A stretch of 43,317 bases of DNA from Candidatus Poribacteria bacterium (GCA_022823085.1 JAJDXV010000133.1:1-43317), one strand, 5' to 3'. Numbered from the stretch's first letter, positions 26,324 to 35,863 are shown. Notes: generated by a model not told the origin, from the sequence alone. Translations and numbers: made by a program.

Positions 26324-26332
26324 TTTAAGACA

Positions 26333-26530
26333 TATCGGCTGTCGGCTGTCGGAAACTGTCGGCAAGAATGGCTATCGGCTATTGGAACCATCAGCAAAGA
26401 GGTTTCTGATTAAACGAACCTCTCTTTGCTGAAGGCTGACGGAGACCGATGGCTGACCGCTATCTTGCTGACGGCTGATTGCTGACCGCTATTCTTCTGA
26501 CGGCTGACGGCTGATAGCCGACGGCTAATC
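26333..26530. repeat. Degenerate GGCTGACGGCTGA-type repeat block with a long hairpin
   Basis: The acpP-fabF gap is filled by many variants of short words such as CGGCTGTCGG, GGCTATCGG, GCTGACGGCTGA and GCTGACCGCTAT, in both orientations. Inside, TCAGCAAAGAGGTT (from 26391) pairs with AACCTCTCTTTGCTGA (to 26432) apart from a 2-base bulge, around a short A/T loop (TCTGATTAAACG). No gene is present. The block may represent decayed or nested copies of the two shorter elements earlier in the cluster. Confidence 0.6.
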
Positions 26531-26546
26531 AAAAAGGATCGGTCTC

Positions 26547-27785
26547 GTGGAGCGTGTAGTTATTACAGGAATCGGCGTTGTTAATGCGATTGGCAACACG
26601 AAAGAAGAATATTGGGATGCGCTTGCTGTCGGTCAAAACGGAATCGGACCTTTGACCTATTTTGATGCTTCCGAACACCGCACGCAAATCGCTGGAGAGG
26701 TAAAGGATTTTCAGGCGGAGCAGTACCTGGATCGCCGCGCCGCGTCCAGGCTCCCGCTATTCATCCAGTATGCCCTTGCGACTGCAATTATGGCGCGCGA
26801 GGATGCTGGTCTGGATCTTGATAAAGTCGATCCTTACCGTGCGGGGGTTCAAATCGGTTCTGGCATCGGTGGGATCGGGGTACTTGAGGAGAACGCGAAG
26901 CTTCTTGCCGAAAAGGGTGTAAGACGCGTGAGTCCGTTTCTTGTGCCGTACATGATTATTAACATGGCGGCTGGGCAGATCTCGATCCATTTTAATCTCA
27001 AGGGTCCCAATTCTACATCTGTCACGGCGTGTGCGAGTGCGAACCATTCTATGGGGGATTCGTTTCGTATTATTCAGCGTGGTGATGCGGATGTGATGTT
27101 TACCGGTGGCACGGAATCGGCGATTACGCCGTTAGCGGTTGGTGGTTTCTGTTCGATGCGGGCGATGTCGGAGCGGAACCACGAACCTGAACGCGCCTCG
27201 CGTCCGTTCACGAAAGATAGAGACGGTTTCGTTATGGGTGATGGGGGTGGTGTGCTTATCTTTGAATCGCTGTCGCACGCTAAAAAACGTGATGCGCATA
27301 TTTACGCGGAAGTCATCGGTTATGGAATGACTTCGGATGCACACGATATGGTCAGCCCGCCTGAAGATGGCGAAGGTGCGGCGAAAGCGATGGAATTCGC
27401 GCTTCGGGACGCTGGTCTGCCGTTAGATGCCGTTGACTATATCAATGCGCACGGCACCTCTACACCGGTCGGCGATGTCGCTGAAACGAACGCGATTAAG
27501 TCGCTGTTCGGTGATCGCGCGTATAAAATTCCTGTCAGTTCTACGAAATCGATGGTGGGTCATCTGCTCGGCGCAGCGGGTGCTGTGGAACTTATCGCGT
27601 GCCTATGTGCGATGGAAAAAGGGTTCTTACCACCGACGATCAACTACGATATGCCGGACGAAGCCTGCGATTTGGATTACGTCCCGAACGAGAGTCGTGA
27701 TGCGAACATTTCGGTTGCACTCACCAACGCATTCGGTTTCGGTGGACACAATACCTCTATTGCTCTCCGCAAATTTACAGGTTAA
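26547..27785 (+). CDS. fabF: 3-oxoacyl-ACP synthase II (KAS II)
   Basis: A 412-aa elongating condensing enzyme. The catalytic residues are Cys162 ([12 protein letters not shown]), His302 ([11 protein letters not shown]) and His339 ([12 protein letters not shown]). The C-terminal [14 protein letters not shown] motif is present. The start is GTG with AAGGA eight bases upstream. It is the last fab gene of the cluster; a HicB-like gene begins seven bases after its stop. Confidence 0.97.
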   Translation: MERVVITGIGVVNAIGNTKEEYWDALAVGQNGIGPLTYFDASEHRTQIAGEVKDFQAEQYLDRRAASRLPLFIQYALATAIMAREDAGLDLDKVDPYRAGVQIGSGIGGIGVLEENAKLLAEKGVRRVSPFLVPYMIINMAAGQISIHFNLKGPNSTSVTACASANHSMGDSFRIIQRGDADVMFTGGTESAITPLAVGGFCSMRAMSERNHEPERASRPFTKDRDGFVMGDGGGVLIFESLSHAKKRDAHIYAEVIGYGMTSDAHDMVSPPEDGEGAAKAMEFALRDAGLPLDAVDYINAHGTSTPVGDVAETNAIKSLFGDRAYKIPVSSTKSMVGHLLGAAGAVELIACLCAMEKGFLPPTINYDMPDEACDLDYVPNESRDANISVALTNAFGFGGHNTSIALRKFTG

Positions 27786-27792
27786 TAAGTTG

Positions 27793-28029
27793 ATGCAGGG
27801 AAGTGCGAAATACATCAAGATTGTCGAATGGTCAGACGAGGATGAATGTTTCATCGGATATTGTCCCGGAATCATTGGTCCATGTTGTCACGGCGATAAC
27901 GAAGTGGAGGTTTTCCGGCACTTATGCGAGATTGTTGATGAGTTGTTAGCATACGTACGGGAAAAAAACAGACCTCTCCCGCAGCCGACTGTTGGTAGGA
28001 ACCTTGAGGAACTTTTGTTGAGTGCCTAA
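27793..28029 (+). CDS. Solo HicB-like (UPF0150-type) small protein
   Basis: A 78-aa protein whose fold signature matches the partial-RNase-H-like N-terminal domain of HicB antitoxins: YIKIVEWSDEDECFIGYCPGI, then a helix with VEVFRHLCEIVDELLAY. It ends shortly after that domain, so there is no DNA-binding ribbon-helix-helix or HTH part. No HicA-like toxin gene lies beside it. It starts seven bases after fabF, so it is probably cotranscribed. It may be an orphan regulator or a stand-alone ligand-binding domain; a toxin-antitoxin role is not supported here. Confidence 0.75.
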   Translation: MQGSAKYIKIVEWSDEDECFIGYCPGIIGPCCHGDNEVEVFRHLCEIVDELLAYVREKNRPLPQPTVGRNLEELLLSA

Positions 28030-28066
28030 TCAGTTTGTGGCATTCACGAATCGCTGAGGTTCAAAT

Positions 28067-28588
28067 ATGTTGCTACTAACTGCAAACTCTATGCACTTAG
28101 TCTATATTGGCTTTGGAAGCAACATCGGTGATCGACTGGAGCATATCCAGGATGCGATCCACGCCTTAGCAGAAACGGAGGGGATCACCCTGCAAAAGAT
28201 TTCTTCCGTTTATCAAACCGACCCTGTCGGATATGAGACACAAGCACAATTTCTCAACGGTGTCGCTGCAATTCAAACCCACCTTCCGCCACTCTCCCTG
28301 TTACGTACTTTGAAAGACATTGAAGCTTCTGTCGGTAGGCAACACCGTATTCGTTGGGGACCGAGAGAGATTGACTTAGACATACTCATCTATGGCGATT
28401 TGTGTCTTCAGACTGAGAAACTTGTCATTCCACACCCGGAGATGCATCTGCGTCGTTTTGTGCTGGCTCCATTAGCGGAGATCGCACCAGACTTTGTGCA
28501 CCCAGTCTTAAAAGAGACCGTTCAGATTTTACTTGAGCGTCTTGAGGACGATAAGTCTGTGGTGAAAAAAGAAGATTTTGTTTTGTAG
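28067..28588 (+). CDS. folK: 6-hydroxymethyl-7,8-dihydropterin pyrophosphokinase
   Basis: A 173-aa HPPK, transferring pyrophosphate from ATP to the pterin in folate synthesis. Motifs: [46 protein letters not shown] (metal-binding Asp pair) and [27 protein letters not shown] seven bases before the ATG at 28067 supports this start, although Met9 aligns better with other family members. No folP or folB is adjacent. Confidence 0.95.
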   Translation: MLLLTANSMHLVYIGFGSNIGDRLEHIQDAIHALAETEGITLQKISSVYQTDPVGYETQAQFLNGVAAIQTHLPPLSLLRTLKDIEASVGRQHRIRWGPREIDLDILIYGDLCLQTEKLVIPHPEMHLRRFVLAPLAEIAPDFVHPVLKETVQILLERLEDDKSVVKKEDFVL

Positions 28589-28614
28589 ACTTCCACACCT
28601 CGATATGATATAAT
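28586..28614 (+). promoter_or_regulatory. Extended -10 promoter before the AAA/nuclease gene
   Basis: TGATATAAT (28606-28614) is an extended -10 with a perfect TATAAT. The -35 position (TAGACT, 28586-28591) is only a partial match at 17-base spacing. Initiation near 28621 leaves about 32 bases before the start codon, including GAGGAGG-like text. Confidence 0.6.
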
Positions 28615-28652
28615 CTCTACAATCAGTAAAGGAGCAGAGAGGAGGGAAGAAG

Positions 28653-30242
28653 ATGAGATGGTTTGAAACTCGCGGTCCTGTCTATCCGGAGGATAATTAC
28701 GTTGTTGCGCGTAGAGATGAACTTGCAGATTTTGTCAAGCGGATAGAAAGAGGCAGGTACATTGTTCTCTTTGCGCCGCGCCAGACTGGCAAAACTACAT
28801 TCTTCCGAAACGCCCTCAACGGACTTGAAGACCAAGAGAGTACCTATTTCCCAATACACCTTAATTTTGAAGGATACGTCGATAGTGATGCGAACGCCTT
28901 TTATCGATCTCTTGGCAAAGAAATTTGTAAGGAGATTAAGAAGGTCTTTCAAAAACGTCAAGAGAATCCTTCCGATAGGCTTAATAGTTATTTGGCGAAC
29001 GCGCAAATAACTGAATCTATTTCGATGCGGGAGTTTTTTGAAAATCTGGGGGATTTGCTTGAAGACCAGCGGTTTGTCATGATTATTGACGAGTTTGATG
29101 CTATTCCACAAGATGCGCTCAGAGGGTTTCTACACTCGCTGCGTCAGATTTACCTCTCTGAACGGCATCGGTGTCCACACAGCCTCGGCATTGTCGGTGT
29201 TAAAAGCATCACACAACTCAACTATGATCGCTCTATCTCTCCCTTTAATATACAAGACGAATTCAAATTGCCCAATTTCACACTTGAACAGGTGGAAGAG
29301 CTGCTTTCACAATATACCGATGAAGTCGGGCAACCGTTCGCGTCCGAAGTTATTGAAGCTATTCATAGACAAACAGCTGGACAACCTGTGCTTGTCAATC
29401 GATTCGCGCAAATTCTTACCGAGGAAATGGACATTCCAAAGAGTGAACCGATTACAATGGAACACTTTTCAGGGGCACGTATCCAACTCCTGCGCGAAGG
29501 ACACACGAACATTGATCATCTGATAACCAATATCCGCAGAGACCGGCGATTTGAGGCACTCCTCATGAAAATCGCCTCCTACGATGAAGGTGTAAGGTTT
29601 AGCCTTTATAATGAACACATCAATGAACTCGCCACTTACGGTGTCATTGCTGAAGGTGCTGACGGTATGTGTGAAATTATCAACCCAATTTATCACTATT
29701 GCATCATGGACGCATTCAAACCGATAGTGAATGGGCTGGAGCGGGAATATCTACCGGATAACAATCGCTCAGGATTTGAGGATTATCTTACGCCAGATGG
29801 ACATGTTCAGATGGCAGTGCTTCTTGATAACTTTCGCGACTTTATCGCACGCGTAGGTTTCAGAATTCTACAAGTACCCGATACGCCGCAGGAATATGTC
29901 GGACAGCATCTCCTTTTTGCCTACCTTGAGCAGTTTGTTCAGAGTGTGGGTGGGACTATGTACCTTGAGGTGCGAACGGGGCGCGGTAGAATGGATATCC
30001 TGATTCTTCACAGAAAGCAAAAATACATCGTTGAAACAAAAATTTGGGGCGGAGATAGCCGTTATCAGACAGGTAAAGCACAACTCGCAGCGTACGTTAA
30101 ATCAGAGGGTGCTGAAGAAGGATACTACGTTGTGTTTGACCATCGTAATGCGCCGGAGCCTCGTGTGGAAACAGAGATGATAGATGGATTGGCGATTCGG
30201 AGTTACGTGATTCCTGTGATTCAAGAACGTCCCTCAGGTTGA
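28653..30242 (+). CDS. AAA-like ATPase fused to a PD-(D/E)XK nuclease-like domain
   Basis: A 529-aa cytosolic protein. The N-terminal ATPase of the STAND/AAA-like class has Walker A APRQTGKTT at about 42-50, Walker B VMIIDEFDAIP near 141-151 and a sensor-like GIVGVKS. A winged-helix-like region follows (FEALLMKIASYDEGV ... LATYGVIAEG). The C-terminal 100 residues carry a PD-(D/E)XK core: MDILIL (Asp), YIVETKIW (ExK) and the trailing QTGKAQLAAYV helix with Gln. This resembles the AAA-ATPase-like/PDDEXK_9 architecture common in Bacteroidetes and Cyanobacteria, whose biological role is unclear (defence or mobile-element links are proposed for relatives). It has its own promoter and stands alone between folK and sucC. 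Confidence 0.85.
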   Translation: MRWFETRGPVYPEDNYVVARRDELADFVKRIERGRYIVLFAPRQTGKTTFFRNALNGLEDQESTYFPIHLNFEGYVDSDANAFYRSLGKEICKEIKKVFQKRQENPSDRLNSYLANAQITESISMREFFENLGDLLEDQRFVMIIDEFDAIPQDALRGFLHSLRQIYLSERHRCPHSLGIVGVKSITQLNYDRSISPFNIQDEFKLPNFTLEQVEELLSQYTDEVGQPFASEVIEAIHRQTAGQPVLVNRFAQILTEEMDIPKSEPITMEHFSGARIQLLREGHTNIDHLITNIRRDRRFEALLMKIASYDEGVRFSLYNEHINELATYGVIAEGADGMCEIINPIYHYCIMDAFKPIVNGLEREYLPDNNRSGFEDYLTPDGHVQMAVLLDNFRDFIARVGFRILQVPDTPQEYVGQHLLFAYLEQFVQSVGGTMYLEVRTGRGRMDILILHRKQKYIVETKIWGGDSRYQTGKAQLAAYVKSEGAEEGYYVVFDHRNAPEPRVETEMIDGLAIRSYVIPVIQERPSG

Positions 30243-30247
30243 AATAC

Positions 30248-30276
30248 TTGCAATTCTGTCGTGTGTGTGGTATAAT
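30248..30276 (+). promoter_or_regulatory. Promoter of sucC (and the following pgk)
   Basis: TTGCAA (30248-30253), 17-base spacer ending TGG, TATAAT (30271-30276): sigma70 with extended -10. The leader to the sucC ATG is about 76 bases and contains CAAAGGAG 30 bases before the ATG, plus GAAGAACC nearer to it, so the ribosome-binding site is weak. Confidence 0.8.
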
Positions 30277-30358
30277 TTTTAACGCAGTAACCCGTAGTCC
30301 GAGGAACAGAAATCCGCTAAATGTCAAAGGAGTCTCGCCGAAGAACCGCACATAAAAC

Positions 30359-31543
30359 ATGAACATCCACGAATACCAAGCCAAACAAATTTTAGAATCT
30401 TATGGTGTCAATACACTCCGCAGTAAAGTCGCTGAAACGCCGGAAGAAGCGGGAGCCGTTGTCGAAGAACTGAATTTTGACAGATGCGTTGTTAAGGCAC
30501 AAATCCATGCGGGTGGGCGCGGCAAAGGCGGCGGCATCAAACTTGCAAACTCGCCTGCTGAAGCGAAACAACACGCCGAAACCCTTATCGGTATGCAGCT
30601 GGTGACACCGCAGACAGGTCCCGAAGGAAAACGTGTCCGCAAAGTGCTGATCGTTGAAGCCGCAGAAATAGAGAAGGAGTACTACCTCGCTATATTGCTT
30701 GATCGGGAAACATCACAACTCACGTTAATCGGTAGCGAAGAGGGTGGTGTCAATATTGAAGAGGTTGCAGCAGAGACCCCCGAAAAGATTATTAAGGCAC
30801 AAATTGATCCTGCTTTCGGGTTAACCGAATTTCAAGCGCGGCAGTTCGCGTACAAACTCATTACTGACACGGTCTACCGTCCGATTATTCCGAACGCTAC
30901 AGCACTGATTTTATCGCTTTATGATGCGTTCACGGGTTGTGACTGTTCGCTGGTAGAGATCAATCCTTTGGCGATTGTGAAAAGGGGTGACGATTTAGAT
31001 ATTGTTGCACTGGATTCTAAGGTGAACCTCGACGACAACTCGCTCTGGCGGCACCCGGACATCGCCGAGATGCGTGATCCGTATGAAGAGGACCCGAGTG
31101 AATTGGGGGCGAGTGAATCGGGTTTGAGTTACATTCGGCTTGATGGCGACATCGGTTGTATGGTAAACGGTGCGGGATTGGCGATGGCAACGATGGACAT
31201 CATCAAACAGAGCGGTGGTGAACCGGCGAATTTTCTTGATGTCGGTGGTGGCGCGTCCGTTGAAGCCGTCTCGCATGCCTTCCGTCTGATCCTTGCCGAT
31301 GAAAACGTGAAGGCTGTTCTCGTTAATATCTTTGGTGGTATCATGAAATGCGACACCATTGCGAACGGTATCGTTGAAGCGGCGAAAGAGGTTGACCTTA
31401 ACGTTCCGCTCGTGGTTCGATTGGAAGGGACGAATGTGGAGCTCGGCAAACAGATTATCGCTGAATCGGACTTGGATGTTCAACTGGCGGCGGGTTTATC
31501 TGAAGCGGCGCGACTGGCGGTAACGGCGGCGGATCTTGCCTAA
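30359..31543 (+). CDS. sucC: Succinyl-CoA synthetase (ADP/GDP-forming) beta subunit
   Basis: A 394-aa beta subunit forming succinate and nucleoside triphosphate from succinyl-CoA in the TCA cycle. It has the ATP-grasp N-terminal part ([32 protein letters not shown]), the metal and nucleotide residues in [10 protein letters not shown] and [10 protein letters not shown], the [27 protein letters not shown] block and the CoA-ligase domain [10 protein letters not shown]. Its partner sucD is 3.4 kb downstream rather than adjacent. Pgk follows 27 bases later and is probably cotranscribed. Confidence 0.97.
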   Translation: MNIHEYQAKQILESYGVNTLRSKVAETPEEAGAVVEELNFDRCVVKAQIHAGGRGKGGGIKLANSPAEAKQHAETLIGMQLVTPQTGPEGKRVRKVLIVEAAEIEKEYYLAILLDRETSQLTLIGSEEGGVNIEEVAAETPEKIIKAQIDPAFGLTEFQARQFAYKLITDTVYRPIIPNATALILSLYDAFTGCDCSLVEINPLAIVKRGDDLDIVALDSKVNLDDNSLWRHPDIAEMRDPYEEDPSELGASESGLSYIRLDGDIGCMVNGAGLAMATMDIIKQSGGEPANFLDVGGGASVEAVSHAFRLILADENVKAVLVNIFGGIMKCDTIANGIVEAAKEVDLNVPLVVRLEGTNVELGKQIIAESDLDVQLAAGLSEAARLAVTAADLA

Positions 31544-31570
31544 TGGCGAGAGGATGGGAGAGTTAGACTC

Positions 31571-32761
31571 GTGGAGAAACTTGAATTAAAGGACATAGAC
31601 GTTGCCGGAAAACGCTTGCTTGTACGGGTAGACTTCAACGTGCCGATGCAGGACGGGAAGATTACAGATGAGACGCGTATCACCGCTGCGTTGCCGACAC
31701 TCCTGTCGCTCATCAACGCGGATGCTAAAATCATCTTGGTGACACATTTAGGCAGACCGGAAGTCGGTTCGGCATCTGATAGGGAAACGCTCTCGACGGA
31801 ACCGATTGCTATCGCCTTGAGCCGGAAACTCGGCAGGCGTGTTGCACACGTCAGGGATTGTATCGGCGGATCGGTAGAAAGTGCTGTTTCGGAATTAGAC
31901 AACGGTGATGTGTTACTCCTTGAGAATGTCCGTTTTTACGCTGAAGAGACCGAAAACGATGCCGCATTTGCGCAGCAACTCGCTTCACTTGCGGAGGTCT
32001 ACGTTAACGATGCCTTCGGTACAGCGCACCGGGCGCACGCCTCAACTGAAGGTGTGACGCACTATCTGAACCCGTGTGCCGCGGGACTCCTGATGGCACG
32101 TGAAATCTATTATCTCAGTACGACGCTCAGAAACCCGCAGCGTCCATACATCGCGATTCTCGGTGGCGCGAAAGTATCGGACAAAATTACGCTGATTGAG
32201 AGGCTTCTTGAAGAGGTGGATAAACTCCTCATCGGTGGCGGCATGGCGTATACATTCCTATCAGCGATGGGATTTGGTATCGGCAATTCGCTTGTCGAAA
32301 CAGAGAAGCTTGATGTGGCGAAAGCACTCGTTGACAAGCCGGGTTTCTTAGACACAGTTGTGCTACCGGTAGATCATATTGTCGGACGAGAATTTGACCC
32401 GGAAACTGAATCGCAGACCATCAGCGAGAGAGAGATTCCCGACGGGTGGCAGGGATTTGACATCGGTGCTGAAACCGTATCGGCATTTGGTGAACAGATC
32501 GCACTTGCGGGGACAGTGGTATGGAATGGTCCCTTAGGGGTCTATGAATTTGAGAAGTTTGCGCGAGGCACGATTGCGGTGGCGAAACAGATAGCGGATT
32601 CGGGAGCAGTGAGCATCATCGGTGGTGGTGATTGCGTCGCTGCGGTGCAGCGAGCCGGTGTCGCGGATCGGATGACACATATTTCGACGGGTGGCGGTGC
32701 CTCCTTAGAGTTTTTAGAGGGAAAATCGCTACCGGGCATCGTTGCTCTAACAGATTTTTAA
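31571..32761 (+). CDS. pgk: Phosphoglycerate kinase
   Basis: A 396-aa glycolytic kinase, 1,3-bisphosphoglycerate + ADP to 3-phosphoglycerate + ATP. Motifs: LVRVDFNVPMQDG, LVTHLGRPE, LLENVRFYAEET, YVNDAFGTAHRAHAST, ILGGAKVSDKI, GGGMAYTFLS, VWNGPLGVYE and the C-terminal STGGGASLEFLEGK. It starts with GTG; GGGAGAG lies about ten bases upstream. It is usually next to gap in other bacteria, but here lies between sucC and proS. Confidence 0.97.
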   Translation: MEKLELKDIDVAGKRLLVRVDFNVPMQDGKITDETRITAALPTLLSLINADAKIILVTHLGRPEVGSASDRETLSTEPIAIALSRKLGRRVAHVRDCIGGSVESAVSELDNGDVLLLENVRFYAEETENDAAFAQQLASLAEVYVNDAFGTAHRAHASTEGVTHYLNPCAAGLLMAREIYYLSTTLRNPQRPYIAILGGAKVSDKITLIERLLEEVDKLLIGGGMAYTFLSAMGFGIGNSLVETEKLDVAKALVDKPGFLDTVVLPVDHIVGREFDPETESQTISEREIPDGWQGFDIGAETVSAFGEQIALAGTVVWNGPLGVYEFEKFARGTIAVAKQIADSGAVSIIGGGDCVAAVQRAGVADRMTHISTGGGASLEFLEGKSLPGIVALTDF

Positions 32762-33032
32762 CAACCGTTCATAATCCAAAGGCAGTTAAAATTAACGCAA
32801 GTTGCCACCTTTTTATTTTTATAGCACTCCTACAGAGTGCCAGACGTTGGATATACTGTTTTCTATAGATATATCGCCCCTACGGGGTGAGGAAAGTACT
32901 TGAAACCCTCATTGAAGGGCGGAGAGATACCCAAGCAAAGCACGAAAATCTGTTAGTAGTAACTTGGGTTGGAATTAACCGAAAATCATTGCGAAACGAA
33001 GTGGAGCAATGCATAGGGGCCCATAATTAAAA
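32762..33032. repeat. Repeat-rich pgk-proS intergenic region
   Basis: This 271-bp gap has three clean palindromes. GCACTC-CTACA-GAGTGC is at 32824-32840. GCCCC-TAC-GGGGT is at 32876-32888. CATTGC and GCAATG (32987-32992, 33006-33011) enclose the 13-base loop GAAACGAAGTGGA. That loop also occurs, on the other strand, in the fusA and trpG leaders. The last hairpin is 22 bases before the proS ATG. No coding frame with family support is seen. Confidence 0.5.
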
Positions 33033-34469
33033 ATGTTTGATAAAATAGTTCCGCGTAGTGAAGACTACGCAAAATGGTATACGCAAGTTATCCGTCAAGC
33101 GGAGATGGCAGATTACTCACCCGTGCGCGGTTGCATGGTTGTGCGTCCGTACGGTTACGCGCTCTGGGAGAATGTCAAGGCGCAACTGGATATCCGTTTC
33201 AAGGAGACAGGACACGAAAACGCCGCGTTTCCACTTTTCATCCCGATGAGTTTCATCGAGAAGGAAGCGGAACACGTTGAAGGCTTTAAGCCAGAACTCG
33301 CTGTTGTTACACACGGTGGCGGTAAAAAACTCGAAGAGCCGCTCGTGGTGCGTCCGACTTCTGAAACGATTATCGGGTATATGTATAGCCAGTGGATCCA
33401 GTCTTACCGTGACCTACCTGTGCTGATTAATCAGTGGGCAAACGTTGTGCGTTGGGAGCTGCGTCCTCGCCTTTTCTTGCGAACGATGGAATTTTTCTGG
33501 CAGGAGGGGCATACGGCACACGCTACACACGAGGAGGCGGTAGAGGAGACGCTCCGTATTCTTGATATCTATACCGATTTTGCTGTCAACGAGGCGGCGA
33601 TCCCTGTTATCCCCGGACGTAAGAGTGAGAGCGAAAAGTTTCCCGGTGCCTTGACCTCCTATACGATTGAGGCGATGATGGGTGATAAGCGTGCGCTCCA
33701 AGCCGGCACGTCACACGACCTCGGACAGAACTTTGCCAAAGCGTTTGAGATTCAATATCTCGATGCCAATCAGAAACAGCAGCACTGCTGGACAACGAGT
33801 TGGGGGGTCAGCACACGAATGATCGGCGCGATTATCATGACCCACGGTGATGACCAAGGGTTGGTATTACCACCGAGACTCGCACCGACGCAGCTCGTTA
33901 TTGTGCCAATTGTGCCGAAAAATAGAGCGGATGATAAGCAGGCTGTCATGCAAGCCGTTGACGGTATCTGTGAGACCTTGAACGGTGTCCGCTACCACGT
34001 TGACGATAGGTTTGACTATTCACCCGGATGGCGGTTTAACGAATGGGAGCTCAAAGGTGTACCGCTCCGTATTGAGATAGGTCCCCGGGATCTGAGCAAC
34101 CAGCAGGTTGTTCTGGCACGGCGTGATATACCCGGTAAGGACGGCAAAACGTTTGTTCCGATGAATAACATTGCGGAGACGGTGCCGCGGATGCTTGAGA
34201 CGATTCAAGCGGATATGTTAAAACGGGCGACAGCGTTCCGTGATGCAAATACTTTTGAACCGGAGTCCTATGATGAATTCAAAGAGGCTGTTGAGAACGG
34301 ATTCGCTCGCGTACGCTGGTGCGGTGACGCAGCTTATGAAGAGAAGGTCAGGGAGGAGACACAAGCAACGATCCGATGTATCCTGATGGAGCAACCGGAT
34401 GGGGACGGTAAATGTATTGTATCTGGGAAACCTGCAAAAGAGATCGCAATCTTCGCTCGTGCATACTAA
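33033..34469 (+). CDS. proS: Prolyl-tRNA synthetase, archaeal/eukaryote-type (short, no INS editing domain)
   Basis: A 478-aa class II synthetase charging tRNA-Pro. Motif 2 region RWELRPRLFLRTMEFFWQEGHTAH, the proline site GTSHDLGQNFAKAFEI, motif 3 region MIGAIIMTHGDDQGLVLPPRLAP and the extra C-terminal zinc-like domain (RCILMEQPDGDGKCIVSGKPAKE ... IFARAY) define the type 3 form. The large INS editing domain of E. coli-type ProRS is absent. A tRNA-Pro gene is 12 kb upstream. The start ATG has only weak ribosome-binding text (ATAATTAAAA). Confidence 0.96.
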   Translation: MFDKIVPRSEDYAKWYTQVIRQAEMADYSPVRGCMVVRPYGYALWENVKAQLDIRFKETGHENAAFPLFIPMSFIEKEAEHVEGFKPELAVVTHGGGKKLEEPLVVRPTSETIIGYMYSQWIQSYRDLPVLINQWANVVRWELRPRLFLRTMEFFWQEGHTAHATHEEAVEETLRILDIYTDFAVNEAAIPVIPGRKSESEKFPGALTSYTIEAMMGDKRALQAGTSHDLGQNFAKAFEIQYLDANQKQQHCWTTSWGVSTRMIGAIIMTHGDDQGLVLPPRLAPTQLVIVPIVPKNRADDKQAVMQAVDGICETLNGVRYHVDDRFDYSPGWRFNEWELKGVPLRIEIGPRDLSNQQVVLARRDIPGKDGKTFVPMNNIAETVPRMLETIQADMLKRATAFRDANTFEPESYDEFKEAVENGFARVRWCGDAAYEEKVREETQATIRCILMEQPDGDGKCIVSGKPAKEIAIFARAY

Positions 34470-34495
34470 CGTAAACTACAATAAGGAGACGTGAA

Positions 34496-34906
34496 ATGAA
34501 AAAGAAGGTTTTACTCCTTGCGATATGTTTTCTAATTCTAAGCACTAACGCATTCGCAGAACTCACACAATCCGATCTTCAAGAAATAGACAAACTTATT
34601 CAGGCATCTGAAACTCGGATTAAGGAATATGTTGATTTAAAAATCAACGCTTTAGACGCAAAATTAACCGGGCAAATAAAGGCTTTAGATGAAAGGGTAA
34701 CCGGGCAAATAAAGGCTGTAGATGGGCGATTGACACAGGTATATGGGTTTGTGATTGCATTGGTTGCTTTGATTGCTGTGGCTGTCGGGTTACCGCAAAT
34801 CCTTGTCGCAAGACAAGGGAAAGAGATGCGTGCACAAAACCAACGAATTGAGGCGTTGCAGCAAGAGATAGAAAAACTTAAACAAGAACGCATTTCTGCA
34901 TCCTAA
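34496..34906 (+). CDS. Small coiled-coil membrane protein, function unknown
   Basis: A 136-aa protein. It has a cleavable-looking signal peptide ([20 protein letters not shown], cut after about residue 21). A heptad-patterned stretch with an internal duplication follows ([11 protein letters not shown] / [11 protein letters not shown]), then one membrane helix ([19 protein letters not shown]). A short second coiled coil ends the chain ([17 protein letters not shown]). The coiled coil would lie outside and the tail inside. AAGGAG precedes the ATG. It sits between proS and sucD with a 4-base gap to the longest sucD frame. No family name is recognised. Confidence 0.8.
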   Translation: MKKKVLLLAICFLILSTNAFAELTQSDLQEIDKLIQASETRIKEYVDLKINALDAKLTGQIKALDERVTGQIKAVDGRLTQVYGFVIALVALIAVAVGLPQILVARQGKEMRAQNQRIEALQQEIEKLKQERISAS

Positions 34907-34937
34907 AAATGTGAACACATTTTATTCAATAAGGAAT

Positions 34938-35843
34938 ATGAGCATACTCGTAAACAAAAATACAAAAGTAATAGTTCAAGGCATCACGGGTCGTTCTGGA
35001 CGTTTTCATACAGAACAGTGCGCTGCATACGGTACACAAATCGTTGCGGGTGCTGTTCCGGGTAGAGGCGGGACGGACGTGAACGGTATTCCGGTGTTTG
35101 ACACCGTAGAAGAAGGCGTTGCGGCGACAGGTGCGGATACCTCGCTGATTTTCGTTCCGGCGCGTTTCAATGCAGCGGATTCGGTCATGGAGGCCGCGGC
35201 GGCTGGCGTGTCGCTTATCGTCTGTATATCTGAACATATCCCGGTTCTTGATATGGTTAAGGCGAAAGCGTACTTGAAAACAGGCAATTTTGACAATCCG
35301 TTTATCATCCCGAACGGCCCGCCGAGGTTGATCGGTCCGAACTGTCCGGGTATCATTACACCCGGCGAATGTAAAATCGGTGTGATGCCGGAGTTTGCGT
35401 ATACGCCTGGTAACGTTGGGATCGTTTCTCGGAGCGGAACGCTGACTTACGAAGCTGCCTATCAACTGAAGCGACTCGGTATCGGACAGTCCACGTGTGT
35501 CGGTATCGGTGGCGATCCGGTGATTGGGACAAACTTTGTTGATGTTCTCAGACGCTTTGAAGCGGACGACGACACACACGCTGTCGTTTTAATCGGTGAG
35601 ATCGGCGGAACGGCAGAAGAGCGGGCAGCGGAATTCGTGAAGGACAACATGACGAAACCGGTTGTCGGATTTATTGCTGGACAGACCGCGCCACCGGGGA
35701 AACGGATGGGACACGCCGGAGCAATCATCTCTGGCGGACAAGGCACGGCTGCAGATAAAATTAAGGCTCTCAAGGATGCAGGGATTGCCGTTGCGGATAG
35801 CCTCGCTACCATCGGTGAAACCGTCGCAGCGGTTTTAACCTAA
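34938..35843 (+). CDS. sucD: Succinyl-CoA synthetase alpha subunit
   Basis: A 301-aa alpha subunit. It has the CoA-binding Rossmann domain ([18 protein letters not shown]), [41 protein letters not shown] and [12 protein letters not shown]. The phosphorylated active-site His lies in [15 protein letters not shown]. The ATG at 34938 with AAGGA just upstream fits family length better than an in-frame GTG at 34911, which lacks a ribosome-binding site. It is separated from sucC by pgk, proS and a small membrane protein. Confidence 0.95.
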   Translation: MSILVNKNTKVIVQGITGRSGRFHTEQCAAYGTQIVAGAVPGRGGTDVNGIPVFDTVEEGVAATGADTSLIFVPARFNAADSVMEAAAAGVSLIVCISEHIPVLDMVKAKAYLKTGNFDNPFIIPNGPPRLIGPNCPGIITPGECKIGVMPEFAYTPGNVGIVSRSGTLTYEAAYQLKRLGIGQSTCVGIGGDPVIGTNFVDVLRRFEADDDTHAVVLIGEIGGTAEERAAEFVKDNMTKPVVGFIAGQTAPPGKRMGHAGAIISGGQGTAADKIKALKDAGIAVADSLATIGETVAAVLT

Positions 35844-35863
35844 AACCTTGGAGGTCCAGCATC

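Noticed and set aside
27427..27792. Longer 200-codon version of the HicB-like gene
   Set aside because: The upstream part overlaps the conserved end of fabF out of frame; only the part from 27793 shows family similarity.
27793..28029. HicAB toxin-antitoxin system
   Set aside because: No HicA-sized gene with a double-stranded-RNA-binding-like fold lies on either side; neighbours are fabF and folK.
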